Assembly (NCBI RefSeq): GCF_009389715.1
Contig: NW_024067852.1
Location: forward strand, 186,001-250,000
DNA from: Phoenix dactylifera
Lineage: Eukaryota > Streptophyta > Magnoliopsida > Arecales > Arecaceae
Length of the DNA stretch: 64,000 nucleotides
Direction of reading: 5' to 3'
Within the stretch, counting starts at the first letter, position 1. Each line of letters starts with the position of its first letter. The notes under the pieces are model-generated. The model searched no databases, was not told the DNA's origin, and saw nothing but the letters and a program-made list of their open reading frames with translations. Position numbers and translations under genes: made by a program. This document shows positions 35,601-47,400 of the stretch, piece by piece.

Positions 35601-38600
35601 AATACATTAAAATTCCAAGAGCTTCACTTTTTTTCAATGAAAATTAACATGGATAAGAAACTTGAAGATGTAGCACAATGTTTCACCAGCCCATTCATGT
35701 CTCATACCTCCAAATGGCCCTTGCTACTTGATCAGAAAATAAATGATTGAAATATTCCTTAAACATTCTGAAAGAATGGATAGAAGGAAATATAGATTCA
35801 ATGATAAAAGAATGTTACTCCTAAAATGTAGTGCAGGACACCAACGCAGCAAACTGAGAAGAACAACAACAAGATAGGTGTTGGATATGCCCTATCCAGC
35901 AAAGAAATATAACCAACAAAGGACAACACCAAGTCTCACTGCAGGGTTTCCAAGTATGCAGGAGTTTGATAGGATGGCTTGAAAAGAACTATCTCATGGA
36001 TTGCTAAAAATCGGCCACATTTAGTATGCCATTGTATCTCATGCCATGAGTTACCATGCCAGGTTTGCTTGCACAGCAGATTGATCCCCAAAGTAAAATT
36101 GGAGTTGATGGTGCAAGCAGTGACATTTGTTGATAATTGTAAATTGTTTGGCATTGGTAGCTCAAGCCCTTGCATTTATCCAGCTTATGCAGTGGAACTA
36201 TAAGACAGGTTTGCATCTAATTTGAAAAAATATTTAAGCCCAGATAAATGCTGTTTCCTATGAGATTACAAAGTTTTTCTTTCTTGCATTGATTCTAGAG
36301 GAAGGATTCAGAAATTAAAGGAATAAGAAAAAAAAAATGAAAGTCATCCATGACAAAAACCATACCATGTTTACATGGAGGCATTAGAAACTTCTATAGT
36401 CTTGACTTTTTCTTTGGAGGGTCCCCTTAGATCTTGAATTCTACATGGAATGACCAACGGTTTAAACTCCAAATTGACTCCTGTTATTGACCGTGTTTTT
36501 TGAAAGATCAAGCCAATCATGATTAGGGAACCAAAACTTCACTAAAAAATTTTCAGAAGCTACTGATGGAATTCTTAGATGAGGACATAAACTGGCCCAT
36601 CCAGCAAGAAAGTCAACAACATAAGAGAAAAATATGCCAATGACCAAAAATATTATGTTGCAACTAACTCTTATAGCAAGAAACTTTGTATGCATGGACT
36701 GTGAGGCATCTGGGTATCTCAAAATATGTTGGGAACTCGGTGTTGATTATGTCACGTGGACTTCATCTTCATCCACAATTTATCTTCATCCTAAGCACAA
36801 CAGTGAAAAAAAGGTAGTTAATGCCTTCAGGAAGACAACTATAAGTAAACGTTTGCCATTGCAAAAGTGAATGACACAGCAAAAGTCAGACATCACACTC
36901 ATTCCAAAAAAATAAATAAACTTGGTGTTAGGTCATGCTGAACCTTGATGAGAGAGAAAATTACCTCAAACAAGAACCGAGATGAGAGAACATATTTTCA
37001 TAAATAAAACTTATCCCACAACGGTGAGAGAATCAGACACTTGGCTGCTCCTTTTTTTTCTTACGGATCAAAAACCAAAGAATCAAAGACATCTAGCAAA
37101 ACGTTGAAACCCGCAAAACCAAGAAACTATGAGAGAACTAGTAGCATAACAATTACCAATCCGATATTCCTAAAAATTGATTCTCTTGTCTTTGAATTTT
37201 AAGAATTCACTTAGTCCAATATATATTAGAGTATTTAAAGTCAGTAAAGACCATGGTTTACATTAACATAAATCTCAAGTTGATGCAACTAGATTTAAGA
37301 ATTGATTTAATTATTTTCATTGCAGTACATTCCTCCTTTTCTTACCTTTTTCTTGCTCAGGATCTCAAGATGATTCTTTTATCTAACTTCCTTTTATTAT
37401 TTCTTTTTTTATAAATCAGTCGATGTGATCTGCTTGTCTTATGGATTACTTTGCTTTCAGCATAGTATGAACAATGTGGCCTGACATACCTTCGGTTGGT
37501 ATGGATATCGTTCTTCTATATGTCCAAAAGAAACGAAAAAAGTTCATATGGAAGTAATTAGAGTATACTACAGTGACAAATAAAACTAAAGTGATGTTTG
37601 TGCACTAATTAACCACAACTTATCGATGAAATGCATAAAGGAGTTACAGACTTTCTTCAGCTAAACATAAACCATTTTCTTCCTATTCTGCTTTACAGAG
37701 AGTAATTAGCTCCAAAAGAAATTACCGAGATGTTTTGCTTTGGTTCTTCTAAATGTAAAATTTGAAGGCTCTGTGAAATAAATTCAATGATGCAGCGAGG
37801 ACGATGCCTCGATCTCACAACTATAGATAGATCATCCTCTTCAAGCAAATTCTGCAGATCTGATCTGATGTCTGAACCATTAATAACATGACACTGCAGT
37901 GCAGAGCTTTAGTTATCAGATTGATATTAATTCCAGTTACTAGTCTGATAAAAAGTATTTTTATTAGAAATTGGTATAACTAGGAATGGAAATATCAGAG
38001 GTAGAACATACTCAAGAAAATGTATAAAGTACTAGAGCATATATAACAAGAACAGAAAAGAAGCCAGGTGTAATAACGAGAAACCAGAATCAGTCTACAT
38101 GACAAAACCTTCTACAACTATAGAGATACCAATTGATTTATCAGAAAAGGCAACAGAACACGTATAGCAAGCATGGATTTTGTCGTGTCCACGTTCCAAG
38201 CTAAAGGAGTAATAAATGAGCATGTATTCTTCATTGTTTCCACAGGAAACTCTAAGAGGAACTATTGGAGTGAATGCAATATAACAACATCAGGCAAGCA
38301 CCTCAAGATATACATGCATTTAGAAGTGGCTCATGTCTGACATATAAAAAGGATGCAACACAAGAAGGTGGAATATGTGTACAGATTGAACTGAAACTCA
38401 TTCAAAGAATGTAAAGTCACACACAGCCAGCTCAGTAATCATGCATGCATTAAAACATGTATCCAGAGCTATAGGCTACTAGCCATCTACAAACCCTCCC
38501 CCCAACCTACTAAGAGAGAGAGAGGGGGAAGGGGGGATAAACTCTACAAGAATTTGCAGTAAAAGCTTACCACAAACCACACCAAGCACAAATGCAACCA

Positions 38601-41215
38601 CTAAAACAGCAGTTTAGGTCTAAAACAACTGTTTAGGTCATTACTGCTTGAATCTCTGTCATCTATTTATCTCACATACACATACAAGTATCGAAAATCA
38701 TGATGCTTATGCACCAAAAATTTACCTACCAATAATTAAAGTTTTACTACAAACCTAAATTAATAAAGTTTCATAAAAAATGGAATCTTGTTGCTTACAC
38801 AAATCAATAACTTTTAGATAGCAGTCCTCTACAGATAGCAGAAGTGTTATGATACTTATATTTAAAATACTTTACTGCTACATTTTTCCTTATTTCTTGA
38901 TTCAAAAGTTCCAAGCATTGTAGCATTATGATTTAACGCATTCTTTAAAACTTTAGCCCATATTGGAGAACAAATGCAAGTGAAGTTGCATTTATTACTT
39001 TCCCAAGTGGACTCTAGTTGGATCTGTAGGCCTTTGGGCTTTTTACCTCACACACAGGTGCTTGGGCTCAGCTATGTCTAAACATAACCCCAGGCACTTA
39101 TTGTAGCCTTTACGGGCCTGTTTACACTAGCCACTGAGTCCATGGATTGGCAGGCAACATGTTACTTGGATTGGACTCTATAAATAGAGCCCAGGTCCAA
39201 GTGCTCCCTACATATCAGATTATACTTTAGAGCTTCTTTTCACCCCAAAAATAGCCTTTGCTTTATTGTTCCTCAAAATTCTGCATCTATTATCCCCACC
39301 ATGGTTCTTCGTAGTTTTTCCACCATTTTTTTTTTACATCATTTTTCAACGTTTATTTCCAAGTAATGGAGGGAGTTGGTCAAATCATCACCATTGACAT
39401 GCTAATGCTGCTCTTGGAGGGAGTTGGATTGAGATGGGGATATGTTTACCTTGGAAGCATTTATAACATCTACCCTGCATGAGAGAAGCAAGAACACTCA
39501 GGATAGTGCCTAGCACACCTTTGATCCAAATTCTTCTGCACCTTCACTTGTATCCTCTTGATTTTTTTGTGTTTGCTAAAACGAATTGGTGCATTTTCCA
39601 ACATGATTTTCAAGAGAATTAAATATTTCTGGTTTTTTGTGATTTATCTCCAACAATAAGTTCTAAATCATGATCAAGCCAATCAGTTCTAATATGACTT
39701 CATACAAGTCTAAGTTATATTGGAAAGCTTTTTCTTCAATTGTTGAGTAGATTCATGTAGTAATTCCTCTACAATGCCACGATTTATTTTAGCTTTCTGT
39801 TTTCCATCATGTAACTTGACTCCAGTTGAATGATATCTCGGTAGTATATGTCCTAGTGTAAAACTATATCAATATAAACTTAAATGTCTTAATTTGGCTA
39901 TCAAAAGAATATGTCTTAGCTTCTGCATCATGTTGTGTACTATGACTATATAACCATAACTGCACTTAAAAATTGTGTGCAGCTAGAACAGGAAAGCTGA
40001 CAAATAAGCAAAAGGGTATAGGATTTCTCAACAACTAATGCAAAATTCTTCATGTAGCCAAACCGATTAATTGCATTAAAGACTTGAAGCACCAAATAAT
40101 GTTTTAAATGGTGGTTGCAGAATCCAGAAGATTGGGCTAGGCACCTATTCATCTGCAGCTATCGATCCTTGCTAAATGCCAAAATGAACAGTTTCACAAG
40201 CATAGACTTCTTCAATTTATAAAATGCAGATCTCTTAGTCTTTTCCATACTTTTACATAGTACTCTCCTAAGCCTTCTCGTGTTCCTTTTTTTTTTTAAA
40301 AAAAAAAAGGTAAGCTAATGTTCTTTTTTGTGATAGCTGGAAATAATATTTCCTGACATGATACAACATTGTTTGGAGTTCAATCTATCGCAGACACCAC
40401 ATTCCCACTGCCAACCCTAATAAGTTATGCCAGAAAGACAATCGAAAATTTCGCCCTAGAGTAACAAAAAGTATTTAATTATACAATCAAATTTATATAT
40501 ATATAAATAAGATGACTTTAAGCAAGTATGTAGGCAGCGAATGGATTTTCACCAACCTTGAGAGCCACAGGGAATGCCATGATATAGTTCAACAATGCCC
40601 GCCTGACTCCGGCATCGGCACCGCCATTATGTCCTCTCCCCGAGATCACCATCCCGGCAAGCTCATTGGCCCCCGCGACCACCTTCATCCACGCCTTCCG
40701 GCCCTCGACGAACCTCGAGTAGGACGCCTCCGTCCTGAAGACGAGCAGCAGCGCCAGGGCCGGGGCTGTCAGCTGGTAAGGCAGCGACGACGCCCGGAAA
40801 AGGGGGAAGAAGTCGGGAAGCCAGGCGAGGGAGACGGCGGAGTTGTAGAGGGCGAGGGCGGCAGCGACGGCGGTGAGGGAGAAGACGGGGGGATGAGGGA
40901 GAGGATGACGCGGGAGGAGAGGCTGGAGAGGAGGTGGCGGAGGTGGCGGCTGGAGCTGCGGTGGTCGCGCCAGTCGTCGGGGGTGTAGAGAGGGCGGCGC
41001 TTGCGCATGCCACGCTCCTTGACGGCATCGGCCCACTCGGACACCCACCGGAGGGAAGGGAAGGGGGAGTTGGCGGACTTCGAGCAGAGGATGGGGAGGA
41101 GGAGGAATTTGGTGGGATGAGAAGGGGGTGATGAGTGGGAGTAGTGGAATTTGAGTGGGTTTTGAGGGGTAAATTGGGAATTGGAGGAGAGGGAAAGATG
41201 GGAAAGGGCTGTCAT
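32638..41215 (-). CDS. VCCN1: Chloroplast bestrophin-like voltage-dependent chloride channel, frameshifted in exon 1
   Basis: Four exons on the minus strand, all GT-AG and phase 0: 41215-40557, 37893-37726, 34675-34469 and 32829-32638. With one base restored in exon 1 the product would be 408 residues. The family is that of Arabidopsis At3g61320, a thylakoid chloride channel that adjusts proton motive force. Seen in order: a Ser-rich transit-like N-terminus, the RHLRHLLSSLSSRVILSLIPP helix region, then LPYQLTAPALALLLVFRTEA and YSRFVEGRKAW. Exon 2 has RPRCIIEFISQSLQ. Exon 3 has GIGVCEQLMGTPIPLSYTRL and WDDCNWIVVPATF. Exon 4 begins VGVLIEEPFPMLALDEL. In exon 1 a run of six C (plus-strand G, 40887-40892) should be seven. 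As written the frame breaks after SLIPP and ends after 148 residues. Every other part is well conserved, so this is a recent mutation or a sequencing error. Introns are 1.6-3.0 kb. Confidence 0.92.
39000..39360 (+). mobile_element. Possible solo LTR or LTR fragment
   Basis: Within intron 1 of the chloride channel gene a stretch looks like an LTR core promoter. It has a strong TATA box (CTATAAATAGAG at about 39178-39189) followed by a C/T-rich start region. No repeat partner, primer-binding site or target duplication was found, so this is only a suggestion. Confidence 0.25.
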
Positions 41216-42184
41216 TGGTGAGGGATGGGGTTGGGGTTTGGAGTTGGAAGAAGGGGGGAGGGAGGGGTGGCGATGGGGGAAGAGGGCACGCTTTTGTTTT
41301 CACAGCAGCAGTTCGTGAAGGAGGACGTTACACATGTTTGAACGGGAAGCGGGCCTGCTCAGGAATATCCAGTACAGCGGAATACTGTGACTGTCATCTC
41401 AGATTATTCTTGTAAATCTTGTGTATCCAAAAACAAGTAGAATTACAGACTGGACCACCTACTTCGTTGTTGGCCACATTTTTTGGACCTATTTTGTAGC
41501 CATCTTTCCATCCTTATATTATCTCTTTTCTCTCAAACCCTGTTAGTTGCACTTTTATTAGAGCAGTATAAGCAGCTATTATATCAATAAAAAAATAGGC
41601 ATAAAAATCCTGTTGTGCAGAAATATATTGTATAGCTATCAGTAGCTTACACATACCGTATCATACATGGCGTTCATCATCCGATAACCGTTCATTTTTT
41701 TTTTTATCAGGACCATCGTAGGCTACACAACATTCTATGGTATGACCCAACCTACGCAACAACGTAGAGAATCCAAGTTATTAGGAACCATGTAAAAGTG
41801 ATAGACATTTAAAAAGAGACATTGAGGTCAAGGGGAATTAACATATTTTCCTTTTTTTTTGACTTTTTCCGAAATTTGCAATAAGTCTCTTATATTCGTT
41901 TACTGCATACAAAGTACTCTCACTCGGGCTAATATAACTTGACTGACTTATATTTATGCTGATCTTTTTTTTCCTTTTGGGTTTAGAAGTTTATACTTGA
42001 TAAGGTCTAATTTAACTAGTAAAACTTAGCCAGTGCAACTCAATTTAACATGATCGGATCGAATTTGTATTTAGATTTAAAATTTTGGGCTGAGATTCAT
42101 GTTTAGTTACTTAAGTTGATGAATGGGTCAAATCAAATCAGGTTAAGTATTTTGTTGATTGGATTGCACTAGTTGGTCCTGACT

Positions 42185-42440
42185 AGGGATGTAATTGAGC
42201 CGAGCTTAAACAAGCTTGGATTTGATCAAGCATGGTTAGAAATTATTTTATAGCTAGAACTCCAAGCTTGATTTGTTGGCAATTATTTTCGAGCTCACTC
42301 TGAGCTCAATTTTGAGTTGAGCTAAAGAAAGCATATTTGATAAACCTGTAATCCTAAATCAAGCTGAAATAAACCCAATATCAAATGAAGCTTAGTTGAA
42401 ACTTGAATGAGAGCTTAATTCTTGATCTCAAGCATGGTTT
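42185..42440. repeat. Dispersed plant repeat with GAGC motifs
   Basis: It begins AGGGATGTAATTGAGCCGAG and continues with repeated AGCTT, GAGCT and AAGCTTG strings. Sequence of this kind is common as non-autonomous DNA transposon debris in plants. Element ends were not found. Confidence 0.4.
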
Positions 42441-43740
42441 AGGATTTGGTTGATTTAAATTAACATTTAATTAATCCAAGAATAAAAAACTTTAATTCAA
42501 TGTTCCATTTTATATAAAATAGGACATTTTAAATATCCTTATATAATAATTTTATGTCTTAGTCTCCACAATTTTAAAATAAGTACTTTGTTTTATGACA
42601 ATGAAGCAATAATGTTATCTTATTTTGTTATTCATTATATTTTTGTTGTAATGATTAATGGCTGCCACAATTGCCATTGTCTTATTTTATAAAAATCTTT
42701 CACGGTGTATGCAGGTGTTTTATTTCCATGTTCCAACTTCATTATTTTATGATGCTTACATCGTATTTTTTTATTTTTTCTAGATTAGGAGAGGCTAATT
42801 CTTACCTGCTGCCCTACACCTGCTCCACCCTCTCTAAGCTGAAGCCTAGACTCTTGAGCTGACCAAGTCCTGCTCACATAAACAGGCATTTCATTATCGG
42901 CCAGAATCGAATCTCCGACCTCTTAATGCTGCTCCCTCGCTTGCCTCTCTATTTGATATCAAGCTCTTCCACATCCCGGTCACTATTTTTTTGTTGTTAA
43001 AAAAAATGAATTAAACATATTTTTTATTTTTAGAAATATGAAAAAATAGAAATATAATTTTTGTTTTTGATTTTTGTTAAAAGATTAGGAGCGATGCCAA
43101 ACATCATCTTAGTATTATATTTTTAATTCTTATTTTATAATAACTTATATGGACCAATGATTTAAATTTTATATTATTTAATTAAATCTTATATATCTCA
43201 AAATATGGTCCCACTTCTATCATTTGCAATCATAAGCATCTATGTATCATAAATAGCCCATGATAATAGATTCTCCGTGTATAATGTACTAAATCATATG
43301 ATAAAGCTCAATAATCATGATTTATTGCACTCTATATAAATAGTCATGATTGTAAGATGAAACCTCTCTAATTCAACCTGAGATCGAACTCACCTAGCAC
43401 ACCTGCCCAGATGGGTTAAAAGTGGTACTTAGAAGTTAAAATGCAATTTATATAATAATATTTATTTTGAATTTTAGACATCACAATCATTTATCTTTTT
43501 TCCATATATATCATGATAACATTCATTCTTTAAGTCCAATTTGTTAGTAGAGCTTTCAAAGCTTTTAAAAATAAAGTTTTTGAAAAGTAGAACTTTTGGA
43601 AGTAAAATTTTTATAAAAACCTATTTGTTATTTGGTAACTATATTTTTAAAGTAAAATGAAGTTTTAACATGTTTGGTAACCAAACTGATAAATTGCCTT
43701 TGTTATACAATATAACAATAAAAAACATTACATACAGATT

Positions 43741-43895
43741 ATTACATATTAAAATTTTTATATAATATAATATATCGTAATATATTTTTATAATATAGTT
43801 TAATATAATATTGTATACTACATAATATAATATAATAATGTTTTATAATTATTATAATATAATATAGTATAATATAGTAAATATAATATAATGGT
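43741..43895. repeat. AT-only block of ATAATATAAT type
   Basis: About 150 bp almost devoid of G and C, made of shuffled TAATATAA units, 370 bp upstream of the TPP2 TATA box. It would unwind easily and could act as a boundary or attachment region; that role is inference. Confidence 0.6.
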
Positions 43896-44267
43896 ATAAA
43901 GGAAAGTTCAAGGACCCTTACATTATGGTCCCTCCATCTGCAAGGAAACCGCTCGCGGGCAGGCAGATTCACAAATTGTTCCGACCTGCAAAGCTGAGCC
44001 AAAAACACGAAGCCTCGTTAGAATAAAAAATAAGTAAAAGATTATCAGATGAAGGAAATTCTAAAAATCTGATCCACTCACCGCAAACTCCAGCCTCTCC
44101 CATCCCGCCGGCCGCAACGGTTTTCTCGCCAGCTCCGAATTACAGCAACTTTTCGGTTTTTTCACTCGAAAACCCAAATTCCTATTTCCGAAATATATAA
44201 AAAAACGCAAGAATTTGATTCCGAAAGGGGAAAGAATCTGGTTCCGATGCAATGCGGACCGTTACAC

Positions 44268-44275
44268 TATATAAA
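44268..44275 (+). promoter_or_regulatory. TATA box of TPP2
   Basis: TATATAAA lies 149 bases before the ATG at 44424, followed by a C/T-rich leader. It rules against an in-frame upstream ATG at 44247, which would precede the transcription start. Confidence 0.7.
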
Positions 44276-44423
44276 GCCGCCAGCTTCGACCGATTTATTC
44301 GTCTCACGGCTGCAATCGTTATCATTTTCTCCCCCTTTTCTCTCGTCCCCCTTGCCCCTTTTCGGCGGCAGAAGACGGAGAAGGCTATCAAGGCTAAAGA
44401 AAAGAGGCGCAATCATTAGGGCA

Positions 44424-47400
44424 ATGCCTTCTTCTTCTCCTTCTTCCCCTACTCCCCCGCCCTCCGAAGCGAAGAACAACGCCCTCGGTACCTTCAAACT
44501 CAGCGAGTCAACCTTCTTGGCCTCTCTGATGCCGAAGAAGGAGATCGGAGCCGATCGCTTCATCGAGTCCCATCTCGACTACGATGGAAGAGGCGTCCTG
44601 ATTGCGATCTTTGGTAATATGTTTTGATTTTTTCCTCCATTTTTGATCTTGTAGGGTTCTGGTTGTGCTTGATTTGACTGGGAACTGAAAAAGATAGGTT
44701 TTTCGACGAAATCTTGGAAGATTTGGTCCGATTAAATTGAAAAGATTGTGTTTATATCTTTTAGGGTAACTTTGCCAGGTAAAGCTGTATTATTGTTTGC
44801 TTCTGATTCTTTTTCGTTGAATGCCATGTTCTTTGTCTTTTTTTTTTTCTTTTTCTTTTTTTTGAATGGAATGTCATGTTCTTTGTCACCTGTAGAAGCT
44901 AAGCTTATACATGTCTAGCATGTAGAGGTTGGCATTGTATGATCCATGTACTTAAACTTCTTTCGTTCAGTGTCAGTTGATGAGTTTACAAGAAAAGATT
45001 GGTTTTGTTGAAATATTGGAACACTAGAGCGAAAGTTGCTTTTTTATTTTTTATTTGGGTGAAATATTGGAAGATTTGGTCTCTTAAAGGTGAAATGATT
45101 GAGCCTTTATCAGAACCGTTATGACTGGTGTCAGTAGACCCAATCTTTTAGTGTTACTTTACCAAATAAAGCAGTATTATTGTCTGCTTCTGCCTCCTTT
45201 TCGTTCGGTGTCATGTTGTTTGCGACTTGTAGGAGCTTACACATATGTCCAACATGTTCCTCTGACTCCATTTTTCCAGTTTCAGTTGGTTAGCTTGGTT
45301 TGATTTGGGAATGAGAAAAGATTGGTTTTTGTTGAAATATAGAAACATTAGATTAGATTACGGCGGAAAGATTGCAACTTCTTTATATTTTGGAAATACT
45401 GTTTACATATTAAAAAGGAAATATACAAATCGTAATTTAGCGGGGTCATAAACCTAATCTTTTAGTGCTATTTTACTAGTTAAATCTGCATGGTTGTTTG
45501 TATTTGATCTTTTCTTAACAAAAAAATATTCTTTTGCTTTATGTGGGATGGTCCGACACATTCTTAATCCATGCATACATTATCACATTGTTTGCCACCT
45601 TTTGAAGATTATTTATATACTTGACAGTTGACACTTTAAACTTAGCCTATTACAATTTTTTCTGAGGATTTTTTTGAATTTGATTGCTGTGTACAGATTC
45701 TGGTGTGGATCCAGCTGCTGCTGGCTTACAGGCGACATCAGATGGCAAACCAAAAATTATTGACATCTTAGATTGGTAAATTGAGTATTACTTGCAAGTT
45801 AATGATCTCTTGGATGTTGTATAAATTTTCTGACTATCACTATGTCTGAAGTATCTGTAAACCTGTATTCTTGCCTTCTGCAGCACGGGGAGTGGTGACG
45901 TCGACACCTCCAAAGTGGTGAAGGCTGACATTGATGGTCGCATTGTAGGGGTATCAGGTTGGTATTGCTAGAAACCGTGCTTACAATGAATTGTGGGAGC
46001 AAATTTGTATGGGGAAATTAAATAGTCAATTACTGGAGAGGTCCTAGTAAAAGAATTCTTTCGCAGCAATGAGGTTACTTAGTGGGCCCGACCTGGAACA
46101 ATATAACCTCAGGTCTCCGGCCGTTCATTTCTATTTGAGGCACAGCACTTAATCTGAGGAGGGTATTTTTCTTATATATCTTCTGCCATTCTCAACACGT
46201 GGGTGGACATTATTGATGAGTGTTTCTTGATCATCTTAAATACTTGGTCTAGGTAACTTATTATGAATGGTCGTTTTGTACTACTCGGATGGTTATACAG
46301 AATCACATTTCCACTCCTCGTAACTTTACCGATTTTTTTCTTCTCCTACCTTTTTTTTTCCTGATGCTGAAGACCAAACTCACTGGAGCACAATTAGTAA
46401 CAATACCAAAGTTGTCTTTAAGAAAGCTAGTAAAGATGCTAGAAATGTCATCCATAGAACAAAAAGTTATTATGGAATGGTTATGCATGGATTTAACTAC
46501 TAAGGGAAGTTATGCAAGAGAAGCCATGCATGGAGACTTGGCAATAGCCACCAAGAAAGTTATGTATGGAGGTGGTTACCGAGGAAAATTGTGCTGGGGC
46601 TAGCTACCAAGGGAAGTTGTGCATGGGGATAGCTACCAGGTTCCCTTCATTAAAAAGTTAAAGGAGGCTCTTCTACACCACAGTTCTGAATGGATTCAGC
46701 ATCCACAAGGCATCTTAGGTGCTTATATGTTTTTATCTTAGATTATATAATTTGATTATCAAATATTTTTGTAGTTTTTAATCTTTCAGTTAAAAGAGCA
46801 GTTCATAGTTTACACGTTTTTAACATTCTCTAATTGCTTGTATATGTAATCTTTTATTCTATTTGAGTGAATGCATCATTATTAAACTGTAGTTGCATTT
46901 TTCATGCAATCCACTTCTTACAAGGCAAATTCAAAGTCCTCTTCTCGGAGGAATAAAAAAGGACATACAGCCAATGGTCGAATTTGACCCAAACAATCCA
47001 TTTTGGCATTCCAAGAGATATTTTCTGAGAACAATTTAAGATATTATATTTCTGTTGTCTGTATCTTCATAACTTTGATTTGTTGGGTTCCATGATCCAT
47101 TCTCACCAGCACTTTTTCAACATTGTTGGAATCATGTTTCTATACATTGTCAGACTCCATGCTTGATGGGTATAAGCCATATTTTAGCCGTGTCATGTTC
47201 TCATATTAGGATTGTGTTTGCTAAAGATTCTATTAATTATATCCAGGGAGGAAATTGGCTTTAAATCCATCATGGAAGAATCCTTCCCAGGAGTGGCATG
47301 TAGGCTGCAAATTGGTCTACGAACTTTTCACAGACACTCTCACAACTCGGTTAAAGGTACACCACCGTGTTTAATATCAGCCCTTCCATTCTATGAAAAG

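Larger units (their letters stand above)
41216..44267. other. Region between the two divergent genes
   Basis: It should hold the promoters of the chloride channel (minus) and TPP2 (plus). No gene is seen. It includes a GAGC/GAGCT-rich dispersed repeat near 42.2-42.4 kb and an AT-only block at 43741-43895. Confidence 0.4.

Noticed and set aside
40518..41303. 261-codon minus-strand frame starting at 41303
   Set aside because: Its first half is Pro-rich out-of-frame sequence. Only the second half, after the frameshift at 40887-40892, is the real chloride channel frame.
42780..42960. Possible SINE with a B-box-like GATTCGATTC on the minus strand
   Set aside because: No matching A box at the right distance, no poly-A tail and no target duplication.
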